DNA of 64,000 bases from Pseudomonas helleri (GCF_001043025.1 NZ_JYLD01000011.1:155407-219406), one strand, 5' to 3'. Positions 51,928 through 61,305 are shown, counted from the stretch's first letter. The notes: generated from the sequence alone by a model not told the origin. Made by a program: numbers and translations.

Positions 51928-53148
51928 ATGCGCCGCGTCGTTATCACTGGTCTGGGCATTGTTTCGTGCCTGGGCAATGACAAAGAGACCGTCTCCGCTA
52001 ACCTGCGTGCTAGTCGCCCTGGCATCCGCTTCAACCCGGAATACGCCGAAATGGGTCTGCGTAGCCAGGTTTCCGGCTCCATCGACCTGAACCTCGAAGA
52101 GCTGATCGATCGCAAGATTTATCGCTTTGTTGGCCATGCAGCGGCTTACGCCTACCTGGCCATGAAAGACGCCATCACTGATTCGGGCCTGACCGAGGAG
52201 CAAGTCTCCAACCCGCGTACTGGCCTGATCGCCGGTTCCGGTGGTGCGTCGACCCTGAACCAGATGGAAGCACTGGACATCCTGCGCGAAAAAGGCGTTA
52301 AACGTGTCGGCCCATACCGTGTAACGCGGACCATGAGCAGCACCGTGTCCGCTTGCCTGGCGACACCGTTCAAGATCAAGGGCCTGAACTACTCCATCGC
52401 TTCTGCTTGCGCCACCAGTGCTCACTGCATCGGTCACGCCATGGAACAGATCCAGATGGGCAAGCAGGACATCGTTTTCGCCGGTGGCGGTGAAGAGGAG
52501 CACTGGAGCCAGTCGTTCCTGTTCGACGCAATGGGCGCGCTGTCCAGCAAGCGCAATGACACCCCTGAGCAAGCTTCCCGTGCCTACGACGCCGACCGTG
52601 ACGGTTTCGTCATCGCTGGCGGTGGCGGTATGGTCGTGGTCGAAGAGCTGGAACACGCTCTGGCCCGTGGCGCCAAAATCTACGCTGAAATCGTTGGCTA
52701 CGGCGCAACGTCTGACGGCTATGACATGGTTGCTCCGAGCGGCGAAGGCGCTATCCGCTGCATGCAGATGGCAATGTCGACGGTCGATGCACCGATCGAT
52801 TACATCAACACCCACGGCACATCGACTCCGGTTGGCGACGTGGCAGAGATGAAAGGCATTCGCGAAGTCTTCGCAGACAAGGCACCGCCTATCAGCTCGA
52901 CCAAGAGCCTGTCGGGTCACTCCCTGGGCGCCGCAGGCGTTCACGAAGCGATCTACTGCATGCTGATGATGGAAGGCAACTTCATTGCGGGCTCCGCCAA
53001 CATTGATGAACTGGACCCGGCGGTTGCCGATATGCCAGTGCTGACCAAAACCCGTGAAGATGCAACGATCAACACCGTGATGAGCAACAGCTTCGGCTTC
53101 GGCGGCACTAACGCCACCCTGGTTCTGAAGCGCTGGGAAGGCAAGTAA
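51928..53148 (+). CDS. fabB: Beta-ketoacyl-ACP synthase I
   Basis: The 406-residue protein has the KAS I triad Cys161 (SACATSAHCIG), His296 (NTHGTSTPVGD) and His331 (SLSGHSLGAAG). It lengthens the cis-unsaturated intermediate that FabA makes, so the pair sets membrane fluidity. It follows fabA by 11 bases and ends at a strong terminator. Confidence 0.97.
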   Translation: MRRVVITGLGIVSCLGNDKETVSANLRASRPGIRFNPEYAEMGLRSQVSGSIDLNLEELIDRKIYRFVGHAAAYAYLAMKDAITDSGLTEEQVSNPRTGLIAGSGGASTLNQMEALDILREKGVKRVGPYRVTRTMSSTVSACLATPFKIKGLNYSIASACATSAHCIGHAMEQIQMGKQDIVFAGGGEEEHWSQSFLFDAMGALSSKRNDTPEQASRAYDADRDGFVIAGGGGMVVVEELEHALARGAKIYAEIVGYGATSDGYDMVAPSGEGAIRCMQMAMSTVDAPIDYINTHGTSTPVGDVAEMKGIREVFADKAPPISSTKSLSGHSLGAAGVHEAIYCMLMMEGNFIAGSANIDELDPAVADMPVLTKTREDATINTVMSNSFGFGGTNATLVLKRWEGK

Positions 53149-53166
53149 GGCCTCCCCCGCTCACTG

Positions 53167-53199
53167 AAAATGCCCCGACCTGGTCGGGGCATTTTTTTT
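53167..53199 (+). terminator. Rho-independent terminator of fabAB
   Basis: AAAATGCCCCGACC and GTCGGGGCATTTT make a stem of about 13 bp with a tight loop, ending in eight T. It is one of the strongest terminators in the window. Confidence 0.95.
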
Positions 53200-53274
53200 G
53201 CCCGATGGAACGTACAACCCGGTGCAGTGCTCTATAAAGATCAGGACCTTTATCACTCCACTCTGAGGTTTGCC

Positions 53275-53691
53275 ATGACCGTTACCGTCAACACCGTGTC
53301 CCACGAAGGTTTTCGTCACAGCATTAAAATCGACGATTACGAAGTGTTTACTGATGTTCCCAAAGCGATCGGTGGCGAGGGTTCAGCTCCGTCTCCGCAC
53401 GATTATTTCGACGCCGCGCTGGGCGCCTGCAAAGCATTGACGCTCAAGCTCTATGCGCAAAAGAAAGACATTCCGCTTACCGGGGTGACTGTTGAGGTCA
53501 AGCACGATGCCAGCGAAGAGCAACAAGGCAAATACGCGCTGCACGTGAAACTGACCCTCAAGGGCGTACTGACCGACCAACAGCGCGAAGAGCTGCATAA
53601 GGTCGCCGACAAGTGCCCGGTGCACAAGCTGATGACCACCGCTGACGTCACCATCGAAACGCACTTGTCAGAAGGCGCTTTCAGCCAGTAA
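53275..53691 (+). CDS. OsmC-family protein
   Basis: The 138-residue protein has the OsmC fold with both redox Cys residues, one in GACKALTLKLYAQKK (about Cys47) and one in DKCPVHKL (about Cys113). OsmC and Ohr proteins reduce organic hydroperoxides; the sequence is nearer to the YhfA/OsmC-like side than to Ohr. ATG 53275 has GAGG eight bases upstream. The longer frame starts inside the fabAB terminator and is not real. Confidence 0.85.
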   Translation: MTVTVNTVSHEGFRHSIKIDDYEVFTDVPKAIGGEGSAPSPHDYFDAALGACKALTLKLYAQKKDIPLTGVTVEVKHDASEEQQGKYALHVKLTLKGVLTDQQREELHKVADKCPVHKLMTTADVTIETHLSEGAFSQ

Positions 53692-53703
53692 TGCGGGCCT
53701 GGT

Positions 53704-53734
53704 GAGCGTTGGGTTATGCTCAACGCTCCCTTTA
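53704..53734 (+). terminator. Terminator-like hairpin after the OsmC gene
   Basis: GAGCGTTG pairs with CAACGCTC across a nine-base loop and is followed by CCTTTATT. The T-rich tract is short, so termination may be partial. Confidence 0.55.
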
Positions 53735-53750
53735 TTGCCTGGATGGGCCC

Positions 53751-54611
53751 ATGCCGACATTCACCGTGATTCACCCGCGCGCCGAAGACGTCGAGGGCCA
53801 GCCGATCTTGCGCCCGCTGCCTTCAGCCAAAAGCCGCAGTGTCGGGCCGTTTGTTTTTTTCGATCACATGTTGGTGACCAATTACCCGCCTGGGTACGGC
53901 ATGAATATCCAACAGCATCCGCACATTGGCCTTTCGACCCTGACTTACCTGTTTGAAGGCCAATTGCAGCACAAAGACAGTTTGGGCTCAGACCAGTTGG
54001 TCGGGCCTGGCGAAGTCAGCTGGATGACCGCAGGCGCCGCGATTGCCCATATTGAGCGTACCCCCGCCCCGCTACGCGAGCAGGGCTCGACCTTGCACGG
54101 CCTGCAAGTGTGGCTGGCGTCGCCTAAAGAACACGAGCAAGGCGCAGGTTCGTATAGCCATCACCCGGCCGACAGCCTGCCCGTGAGCGATAGCCTGGGG
54201 GTCCGCGTACGAATGATTGCCGGGACAGGCTTTTGCCTGGAGTCGCCGGTGCCGGTGCTTTCACCGACGGTGTATGCCGAAATCCATATGCAAACAGCCA
54301 CCACCCTGTTGATCCCTGATGAACATCAGGAGCGGGCGCTGTATGTGTTGCAAGGCGACATGCAGCTGGAAGGCCAAACACTGGAGCCACACAGCCTGGT
54401 ACTGCTGCCGGCGGGTGAAGCACTGACCCTGAGCGCAGACAGCGATTGCCACGCGGTGCTGATTGGCGGAGCGCCGCTCGATGGGCCGCGGCGCATGAAC
54501 TGGAATTTCGTTGCCAGCGACCGCGAGTTGATTGAGCGGGCAAGAGCCCGCTGGGCGGCAGGCGATTGGCCGACCGTCCCTTTCGAGAGCGGCCGGATTG
54601 AGTTGCCCTGA
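53751..54611 (+). CDS. Pirin family protein
   Basis: The 286-residue protein is a bicupin. The N-terminal cupin holds the metal ligands His56 and His58 (QQHPHIGL), His100 and Glu102 (AIAHIER), all as in human pirin. Bacterial pirins have quercetinase activity in some species or bind metabolic enzymes; the role here is unknown. ATG 53751 is the normal family start. An in-frame ATG further upstream would lie in the hairpin region. The gene runs convergently to the antiporter gene with 15 bases between stops. Confidence 0.88.
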   Translation: MPTFTVIHPRAEDVEGQPILRPLPSAKSRSVGPFVFFDHMLVTNYPPGYGMNIQQHPHIGLSTLTYLFEGQLQHKDSLGSDQLVGPGEVSWMTAGAAIAHIERTPAPLREQGSTLHGLQVWLASPKEHEQGAGSYSHHPADSLPVSDSLGVRVRMIAGTGFCLESPVPVLSPTVYAEIHMQTATTLLIPDEHQERALYVLQGDMQLEGQTLEPHSLVLLPAGEALTLSADSDCHAVLIGGAPLDGPRRMNWNFVASDRELIERARARWAAGDWPTVPFESGRIELP

Positions 54612-54626
54612 AGGCCTGAGACGGCC

Positions 54627-55946
54627 TTAGAGGATCATCGCGGCGGCCCAGCCGAAGGCCAGCAGTGGCAGGTTGTAATGCAAAAAGGTCGGCACCACGG
54701 TGTCCCAGATGTGGTGATGCTGGCCGTCGATGTTCAAACCGGAGGTCGGGCCCAAGGTAGAGTCCGACGCTGGCGAACCGGCATCCCCCAACGCGCCTGC
54801 CGTACCGACGATGCACACAATCGCCATCGGGCTAAAACCCAGTTGCACGCAAAGCGGTACGAAGATCGCGGCCAGAATAGGCACCGTCGAAAATGAAGAA
54901 CCAATCCCCATGGTCACCAGCAACCCGACCAGCAGCATGAGCAGCGCGCCTACGCCCTGGCTGTGATTGATCCAGCCCGCCGAGGCTTCAACCAGTGATT
55001 TCACCTCGCCCGTGGCCTTCATGACTTCTGCAAAGCCTGAGGCGGCGATCATGATGAAACCGATCATGGCCATCATTTTCATGCCTTCGGTGAACAGGTC
55101 GTCGGTCTCGCGCCAACGCACAATCCCGGACACCGAGAAAATCAGAAAACCGACCAGGGCGCCGATAATCATCGAACCCAGCCACAGCTGAATGATGAAC
55201 GCGGACGCAATCGCGACCCCGGCCACCAGCAGGGTCAACGGGTTGTAGTTGATCGCGGTCTGTTCAACCTGCTCGATCTTGGCCAGGTCATATTCACGCT
55301 TTTTGCGGTAGCTGATGAACACCGCCACCAGCAGGCCAACCAGCATGCCCAGCGCAGGGATAGCCATGGCGTGGGTGACATTGACCTGGCTGATATCAAC
55401 GCCACTTTTGCTGACGTTGGCGAGCAGAATCTGGTTGAGGAAAATATTGCCAAAACCAACCGGCAGGAACATGTACGGCGTGATCAAGCCAAAGGTCATG
55501 ACACAGGCAACCAGGCGGCGGTCGATCTTCAGTTTGGTCAGCACATACAGCAAAGGCGGCACCAACAGCGGGATGAAAGCGATATGAATCGGCAAGATGT
55601 TCTGCGAGCAAATCGCAACCACCAGCAGTAACCCGATCAATAGCCATTTGACCCTATTGCCGCCGACAGCCTGCTGCTTGTTGACCATCGCCAAGGCTCT
55701 GTCGGCCAGGGCATGAGCCAGCCCGGACTTGGCGATCGCCACTGCGAAAGCGCCCAGCAAGGCGTAAGACAACGCCACAGTGGCTCCGCCGCCCAAGCCG
55801 CTGTTGAACGCCTCAAGCGTGGCCTCGATGCTCAGGCCGCCCACCAACCCGCCTACCACCGCACCCACAATCAGTGCGATGACCACATGCACACGGGACA
55901 GACTGAGCACCAACATGATGCCGACCGCGGCAATTACTGCATTCAT
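54627..55946 (-). CDS. Na+/H+ antiporter family protein (NhaC/YuiF-like)
   Basis: The 439-residue protein has about 11 membrane helices with the ion-transporter pattern, a repeated GLGGGATVALSYALLGAFAV segment (about 50-70), and a C-terminal half with GSSFSTVPILAAIFVPL and GDAGSPASDSTLGPTSG (about 390). It should exchange protons for Na+ or for an organic acid such as malate or lactate; the exact ions are not readable. No promoter-proximal regulator was seen. Confidence 0.85.
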   Translation of the reverse strand: MNAVIAAVGIMLVLSLSRVHVVIALIVGAVVGGLVGGLSIEATLEAFNSGLGGGATVALSYALLGAFAVAIAKSGLAHALADRALAMVNKQQAVGGNRVKWLLIGLLLVVAICSQNILPIHIAFIPLLVPPLLYVLTKLKIDRRLVACVMTFGLITPYMFLPVGFGNIFLNQILLANVSKSGVDISQVNVTHAMAIPALGMLVGLLVAVFISYRKKREYDLAKIEQVEQTAINYNPLTLLVAGVAIASAFIIQLWLGSMIIGALVGFLIFSVSGIVRWRETDDLFTEGMKMMAMIGFIMIAASGFAEVMKATGEVKSLVEASAGWINHSQGVGALLMLLVGLLVTMGIGSSFSTVPILAAIFVPLCVQLGFSPMAIVCIVGTAGALGDAGSPASDSTLGPTSGLNIDGQHHHIWDTVVPTFLHYNLPLLAFGWAAAMIL

Positions 55947-56251
55947 AGTTACAACCTCATAGTACGCACCACGATAAAAACACCGTAAAGCGGAAAACTC
56001 CGGGCAATAGACTGCTGTTCCAGTCGCCGGATTTGGAAAGGAGGGCTTATTTGAGGGCGCACACTTTGCAGGAGCATCGTCGCCTTGTCAAAGCGCAGGC
56101 CAGAAGCGATCGCCAGACCACTGAAAAAGCAATTTATCCCTAGTATTTACAGGGCTTTAGCGCAATTTTTTAACATGAAATTTCGCTTTTTGTCGTAAAG
56201 AAATGTGTCAAATGGCCGCTAAGGGTAAAAGCCTCTTTTTAGGATGTCTCC
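55947..56251. other. Divergent promoter region of antiporter and chemoreceptor
   Basis: This 305-base region holds no gene on either strand. It is AT-rich at its right end, where the FliA-type promoter of the chemoreceptor lies. The antiporter promoter must lie in the left half; no clear sigma-70 hexamer pair was found. Confidence 0.5.
56196..56222 (+). promoter_or_regulatory. FliA (sigma-28) promoter of the chemoreceptor gene
   Basis: TAAA, a 15-base spacer and GCCGCTAA match the FliA consensus TAAA-N15-GCCGATAA in 11 of 12 positions and at exact spacing. The transcript would start near 56230, about 20 bases before the ATG. Chemoreceptor genes are usual members of the FliA regulon. Confidence 0.8.
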
Positions 56252-58399
56252 ATGTCGCTCAGACAGCTTTCCATACAGTGGAAAATCACCTTGCTCGCCG
56301 GCCTTTGCCTTGTGGGTATTGTTGCCCTGCTGGTAGGACTTTCTCTCTACCGCATGGAGTACACCTCCAGCCTGGTAGAAGCCTCAAGCGCAAAAATGCT
56401 CAATGAGTCAGCCCAAGCGCGTATTGAAGCTCAGGGTGAGGCGCAGGCCCAAGCCATTAGCCGCCAATTCATGGACGCCTACCAATATGGAAACGGCTTT
56501 GCCCGCCAAGTCCTGTTTTTGCGTGAGCAATCTGAAAAGCGCTTTCTGGATGCCTTCGACCTGCGTGAGGACCTGACTCACCAAGTAAAAGCGGCATTGC
56601 AGGCCAACCCTGACTTGCTCGGCCTGTCGCTGGTGTTTGAAGCCAACGCACTGGATGGCAAAGACAAGTTGTTTGAGCATCAACCCGTACTGGGCAGCAA
56701 CGACAAGGGTCGCTTTGCCCTTTATTGGTCACAGCCGACACCCGGCAAGCTGACTTCAATGGCGCTGCCTGAAACCGATATGTCCGACACCAGTATCGGA
56801 CCGAGCGGTCAGGCCAATAACTCATGGTTTACCTGCCCGCGTGCGACGCTAAAACCGTGCATTATCGAACCTTACTTTTATGACATTGACGGGCAACGGG
56901 TGCTGATGACCAGCATCGTTTTCCCGCTGATGGTCGATGGCAAGGTGATCGCTTCGCTCTCCGTTGATATCAACCTCAACAGCCTGCAGGCCATGAGTGT
57001 GCAGGCCAGCAAAAAACTGTACGACGGGCAAACCAACGTCGGCATCATCACCTCGGCAGGCTTGCTGTCCGGTTTCAGCGCGGATGCCAGCAAGCTCAGC
57101 CTGCGCCTGAATCAGGTCGACCCCGATGACGGTGCCAAGCTGACAGAGTTGATGAACAGCGCGGATCAGACCGAGAGCATCCGCAGCCATCAACGCTTGA
57201 AAGTGCTGACGCCGTTTTTGCCGATTCCTGGCAGCAAACCCTGGGGCGTCTTGCTCGATGTGCCTGAAAAGGTTCTGGTGGGGCCGGCACAGGTGCTTCA
57301 GGCCGACCTGGAGGCGCGCGATACCACCGGCACTCTGATTGAGTTGGGGCTGGGTTCGCTGGCGGCGATCATCGGTTTGCTGTTGGTATGGTTGATGGCG
57401 CGCAGCGTGACTCGCCCGATACTGGGTGTTGCGCGCATGCTGGAGGACATTGCCAGTGGCGAAGGCGACCTGACGCGCCGTCTGGAGTACGACAAAAAAG
57501 ATGAGCTGGGCCAATTGGCGGGCTGGTTCAACCGCTTCCTCGACAAACTGCAACCGATCATTGCCGAGGTTAAACGCTCCGTGCAGGACGCTCGCAGCAC
57601 CGCTGACCAGTCGGCGGCGATTGCGACCCAGACCAGCGCAGGCATGGAGCAGCAATACCGCCAGGTGGATCAGGTGGCCACGGCATCTCATGAAATGAGC
57701 GCCACGGCGCAGGACGTCGCCCGCAGTGCTGCACAGGCCGCGCAAGCCGCACGTGATGCCGATCAGGCGACGCGAGAGGGCTTGACCATTATCGATCGCA
57801 CAACCAACAGCATCGACCACTTGGCCGCAGACATGAGCGAGGCAATGGTGCAAGTGGAAGGGTTGGCGGCCAACAGCGAGAAAATTGGTTCTGTACTGGA
57901 AGTGATCCGCGCCATTGCCGAGCAAACCAACTTGCTCGCCCTGAATGCGGCGATTGAGGCAGCACGTGCCGGTGAAGCAGGCCGTGGATTTGCCGTGGTG
58001 GCAGACGAAGTGCGTAACCTGGCGCGACGGACTCAGGAGTCGGTCGAAGAAACTCGCCAAGTGATCGAGCAACTTCAAGTGGGCACCCAAGATGTCGTGT
58101 CGTCCATGGGCAACAGTCATCGTCAGGCTCAGGGCAGCGTCGAGCAAGTGGGACAAGCGGTCACTGCTCTGCAGCAAATCGGCGAGGCGGTGACAGTCAT
58201 TACTGACATGAACTTGCAGATTGCCAGTGCCGCAGAAGAACAAAGTGCCGTGGCCGAAGAGATTAACCACAACGTGGCCACAATTCGTGATGTCACCGAG
58301 TCGTTGTCCGGGCAGGCCAATGAGTCGGCACGGGTAAGTCAGTCGCTGAACTCGCTGGCGAACCAGCAACAAAACCTGATGGATCAGTTCCGCGTGTGA
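56252..58399 (+). CDS. Methyl-accepting chemotaxis protein (dCache type)
   Basis: The 715-residue receptor has an N-terminal membrane helix (about 10-30), a large periplasmic double-Cache domain (about 40-345), a second helix (about 362-380), HAMP (383-435) and a signalling domain. The conserved hairpin tip EAARAGEAGRGFAVVADEVR is near 568. No CheR-binding pentapeptide is present at the C-terminus. In P. aeruginosa I recall PA1608 in the same place. The ligand cannot be read. A FliA promoter upstream ties it to the flagellar regulon. Confidence 0.92.
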   Translation: MSLRQLSIQWKITLLAGLCLVGIVALLVGLSLYRMEYTSSLVEASSAKMLNESAQARIEAQGEAQAQAISRQFMDAYQYGNGFARQVLFLREQSEKRFLDAFDLREDLTHQVKAALQANPDLLGLSLVFEANALDGKDKLFEHQPVLGSNDKGRFALYWSQPTPGKLTSMALPETDMSDTSIGPSGQANNSWFTCPRATLKPCIIEPYFYDIDGQRVLMTSIVFPLMVDGKVIASLSVDINLNSLQAMSVQASKKLYDGQTNVGIITSAGLLSGFSADASKLSLRLNQVDPDDGAKLTELMNSADQTESIRSHQRLKVLTPFLPIPGSKPWGVLLDVPEKVLVGPAQVLQADLEARDTTGTLIELGLGSLAAIIGLLLVWLMARSVTRPILGVARMLEDIASGEGDLTRRLEYDKKDELGQLAGWFNRFLDKLQPIIAEVKRSVQDARSTADQSAAIATQTSAGMEQQYRQVDQVATASHEMSATAQDVARSAAQAAQAARDADQATREGLTIIDRTTNSIDHLAADMSEAMVQVEGLAANSEKIGSVLEVIRAIAEQTNLLALNAAIEAARAGEAGRGFAVVADEVRNLARRTQESVEETRQVIEQLQVGTQDVVSSMGNSHRQAQGSVEQVGQAVTALQQIGEAVTVITDMNLQIASAAEEQSAVAEEINHNVATIRDVTESLSGQANESARVSQSLNSLANQQQNLMDQFRV

Positions 58400-58410
58400 C
58401 GTGACAGCCG

Positions 58411-58445
58411 AGAGGCGCCTGTTGGCCTGAGCCGCTGGCGCCTCT
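58411..58445. terminator. Bidirectional hairpin between chemoreceptor and kinase genes
   Basis: AGAGGCGCC and GGCGCCTCT form a perfect 9-bp stem with a 17-base loop. Its right arm ends at the last base of the kinase stop codon. It probably serves both convergent transcripts, although the T-tracts are short. Confidence 0.6.
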
Positions 58446-59764
58446 TAACGTTTACGCTTTTGCAGTTCGATGATCACTGACAAGCCGCCCAGCGGTCCGG
58501 TTTCAAGCCTCATCTCCCCTCCCCATGCCTCCACAATATCGCGCACGATGCCCAAGCCCAGGCCATGGCCGCTGACTTGTTCGTCCAAACGAGCGCCACG
58601 ACTGAAGACCTGATCACGCTCGGACTCAGGAATACCGGGACCATCGTCCTGGACCTCTATGACAAATCCATTCGGGTTTTGCTGAACACTCAGTTCAACC
58701 TGGGAGTCGGCCCATTTACAGGCGTTATCCAATAGGTTGCCGAGCAATTCGAGCATGTCTTCACGGTCCCAAGGCATCTGCAGCCCGGGTGAGGCATTTA
58801 ACGCCAGGTGCAGGTGATTGCCATGAATCATGCCCAGCGTGGACATTAAGGCAGGCAGTTCTGCATCGCCGTCAAACTGGGCACCCGGCAAGGCATCACC
58901 GGCCAGCCGGGCGCGATTGAGCTCGCGACTCATCCGCTGTTGAATATGCTCCAGTTGCTCGCGCAGGCTTTGTTGCAACTGAGGGTAGTGCTCAAATTGC
59001 GGGTCATTGACCAAGCTGTATAAGACCGCCAGAGGCGTTTTTAAGGCATGCCCCAAGTTGCCCAGGGCATTTCGCGAGCGCTTTAAGGTGTCTTCAGTGT
59101 GGCTCAACAGGTGGTTTATCTGTGTGACCAAAGGCTCAAGTTCAAGGGGAACCTGGGTGTCCAGCTGTGAGCGTTGACCTGATTGCAATTGCACGATTTG
59201 TTTGCGCGCGGTTTCCAGTGGCCGCAGTGCTCGACGGACGGTGAGCCGCTGCATGAGCAAGATGACCATGAGCGCAACGATGCCAATGCCCAGACCAATT
59301 CTCTGCACTTGCTTGAAGCTTTCTCGTATCGGCGTGTAGTCCTGAGCCACTGTGATGGAAACAGGCTGGCCAAAGCGCAGGTAATCGCTGCGCAGGAGCA
59401 GCAACATCTGGCCTTCCGGGCCGGGTTGAAGCGTGCTGTCCAGGCCGGGCTGCTTGGGTCTGGGTAATTGTGCGTCCCACAGTGAGCGCGAGCGCCAATG
59501 TGTGTCGCCAAATTCGATGCTGAAATAATGCCCTGAAAACGGACGCTGATAAGCGGGCGACAGGCGTCGCTCATCCAGCTGTAAGCCTAGAGGACCACGG
59601 CTAAGCGCGACTAACAGGTTTTCGCTGTCAATCTGCAGGCCAGACTCTAAATATCGCTGAAGGCCATTTTCAAATAGCCAGAGGCTGACCTGGCTCACCA
59701 CCAGGCCCGATAGCAACAAGACACTGATCAGGCCAATGCTCAAGCGCCGCTGAATGGACTTCAC
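58445..59764 (-). CDS. Sensor histidine kinase (QseC/PmrB-like)
   Basis: The 439-residue protein has two membrane helices (10-32 and 156-171), a short periplasmic sensor domain, a HAMP-like linker, the phospho-acceptor His239 (NLGHALKTPLAVL), and an ATPase domain with NLLDNACKW (about 343) and GHGLGLGIVRDI (about 405). It overlaps the response-regulator gene by four bases. The sensed signal is unknown; a PepSY protein from the same operon may take part. Confidence 0.9.
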   Translation of the reverse strand: MKSIQRRLSIGLISVLLLSGLVVSQVSLWLFENGLQRYLESGLQIDSENLLVALSRGPLGLQLDERRLSPAYQRPFSGHYFSIEFGDTHWRSRSLWDAQLPRPKQPGLDSTLQPGPEGQMLLLLRSDYLRFGQPVSITVAQDYTPIRESFKQVQRIGLGIGIVALMVILLMQRLTVRRALRPLETARKQIVQLQSGQRSQLDTQVPLELEPLVTQINHLLSHTEDTLKRSRNALGNLGHALKTPLAVLYSLVNDPQFEHYPQLQQSLREQLEHIQQRMSRELNRARLAGDALPGAQFDGDAELPALMSTLGMIHGNHLHLALNASPGLQMPWDREDMLELLGNLLDNACKWADSQVELSVQQNPNGFVIEVQDDGPGIPESERDQVFSRGARLDEQVSGHGLGLGIVRDIVEAWGGEMRLETGPLGGLSVIIELQKRKR

Positions 59765-60429
59765 TGATCACCAGACCCGAAGATATAGCCCTGCCCGCGA
59801 CGGGTTTCTATGACAGAGCGGCCGAGCTTGCGCCGCAAATGGTTCACATGAACCTCAAGCACATTGGAGTCGCGTTCTGTTTCACCGTCGTAGAGATGCT
59901 CAGCCAAATGGCTTTTGGAGAGGATCTGTTGGGGGTGGAGCATAAAGTAGCGCAACAGGCGAAACTCGGCAGCGGTCAGTTGCACTTCACTCTCGCCATG
60001 GGTAACAGATTGGCGCGACTCGTCCAGGTGCAACCCTGCGGATTTAAGCAACGGCTGGTTCGACTGACCATGAGAGCGGCGCAGCAGCGCTTGTACACGC
60101 AGTTGCAGCTCTTCAGGGTGGAAGGGTTTGGTTACGTAATCATCGGCTCCGGCCTTGAGCCCTTCAATCCGCTCAGACCATGAGCTGCGGGCGGTCAGGA
60201 TCAGCACCGGCGTGGCAAGCCCCTGTGTGCGCCATTGTTTAAGGACGTCGATACCGGGAACACCCGGCAAACCCAGATCGAGAATAATCAAATCGTACGG
60301 CTCACTTTGCCCCTGATACAGGGCATCACGGCCGTCTGCCAGCCAATCCACTGCATACCCCAAGCGCGTTAGCCCGGTTATCAATTCGTCAGCCAAGGGG
60401 ACATGGTCTTCTACCAGCAACAACCGCAT
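59761..60429 (-). CDS. OmpR-family response regulator
   Basis: The 222-residue protein has a receiver domain with acidic pocket Glu7-Asp8, phospho-acceptor Asp51 (LIILDLGLPG), the conserved Thr79 and Lys101 (VTKPF), and a winged-helix DNA-binding domain (about 126-220). Its ATG shares one base with the upstream PepSY stop codon (TAATG), so translation is tightly coupled. It is the partner of the kinase that follows. Confidence 0.92.
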   Translation of the reverse strand: MRLLLVEDHVPLADELITGLTRLGYAVDWLADGRDALYQGQSEPYDLIILDLGLPGVPGIDVLKQWRTQGLATPVLILTARSSWSERIEGLKAGADDYVTKPFHPEELQLRVQALLRRSHGQSNQPLLKSAGLHLDESRQSVTHGESEVQLTAAEFRLLRYFMLHPQQILSKSHLAEHLYDGETERDSNVLEVHVNHLRRKLGRSVIETRRGQGYIFGSGDQ

Positions 60430-60746
60430 TAATCATCAACCTCATCTTTGAGTAGCTGGCCATCTGCGGCATTCAGCTTGAGTTCACGGACGACACCGTC
60501 CTGAGTCAGCAACTCAACTTCGTAAACATACATGTCATCATCCTCTTCCAGCTCCGCTTCGAGCAGCTTGGCCTTGGGGTGATACTGGAATGCCTTTTGA
60601 AGCAGTTGCTCCAGGGGCAAGATGACGCCTTTTTCTCGCAAACGCAGCGCTTCGTCCTGATCCAGGTCCCGGGAGAAGACCAAACAGGAAAACGTAAAAA
60701 GCAGCAGTGCAACACAACCTCGAACGTACTGATTCACGGTGATCAC
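60429..60746 (-). CDS. Exported PepSY-domain protein
   Basis: The 105-residue protein has a signal peptide (CVALLLFTFSCLVFSRD, cleavage near residue 25) and one PepSY domain with the usual end pattern (VYEVELLTQDGVVRELKLNAADGQLL). An acidic patch (EAELEEDDD) could bind cations. Its start is uncertain between GTG 60746 and GTG 60737; GGAGG lies 3 or 12 bases upstream of these. It is the first gene of the operon with the two-component pair. Periplasmic PepSY proteins in such operons can tune the kinase, which is an inference. Confidence 0.8.
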   Translation of the reverse strand: MITVNQYVRGCVALLLFTFSCLVFSRDLDQDEALRLREKGVILPLEQLLQKAFQYHPKAKLLEAELEEDDDMYVYEVELLTQDGVVRELKLNAADGQLLKDEVDD

Positions 60747-60932
60747 TTACCTCCGATGCATGCCACGTTAAAAATGCGGACTATAGCGTTGTTGGCTTAA
60801 TTGAAACTGAATATGCAGGTCTGTCTGCCCGTTGGCCTGGAGCTTGATTGTCGTTAGCCGTGCGTTAACTGCTAAACTGCCGCCCTGCATTCATCGCCCA
60901 GGCGATAGCCACCTTTCAGAGCTATAAACACT

Positions 60933-61289
60933 GTGGAAATTTTTAAAGAGTTTACCTTCGAATCCGCGCATCGGTTGCCTTACGTCCCTGAAGGCCATAA
61001 ATGCGGTCGTTTGCATGGGCATTCATTCAAGGTTGCAATCCATTTGAGTGGCGACATTGATCCTGCAACCGGCTGGATCCGCGACTTCTCGGAAATCAAA
61101 GCGATTTTCAAGCCGCTGTATGAGCAACTCGACCATAACTACTTGAACGATATTCCTGGCTTGGAAAATCCAACCAGCGAAGTTTTGGCGAAGTGGATTT
61201 GGCAACAGCTCAAGCCCTTGCTTCCTGAACTGTCAGCCATTCGAATTCATGAAACGTGCACCAGCGGATGTATTTATTACGGCGACTGA
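60933..61289 (+). CDS. queD: 6-carboxytetrahydropterin synthase QueD
   Basis: The 118-residue protein has zinc ligands His13 (FESAHRLP), His28 and His30 (GRLHGHSF), and catalytic Cys24. It turns dihydroneopterin triphosphate into 6-carboxy-tetrahydropterin, an early step to queuosine in tRNA. The start is GTG 60933 (protein MEIFKEFTFESAH). No preQ1 riboswitch was seen in the 185 bases upstream. A good terminator follows. Confidence 0.93.
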   Translation: MEIFKEFTFESAHRLPYVPEGHKCGRLHGHSFKVAIHLSGDIDPATGWIRDFSEIKAIFKPLYEQLDHNYLNDIPGLENPTSEVLAKWIWQQLKPLLPELSAIRIHETCTSGCIYYGD

Positions 61290-61305
61290 ACGCCGGGATA
61301 TAAAG

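Noticed and set aside
56849..58372. A 507-codon open frame on the minus strand
   Set aside because: It is antisense to the chemoreceptor gene and looks like a codon-bias artefact.
60750..60932. Possible preQ1 riboswitch before queD
   Set aside because: No H-type pseudoknot pattern or A-rich tail was seen; the region only holds a promoter-sized gap.
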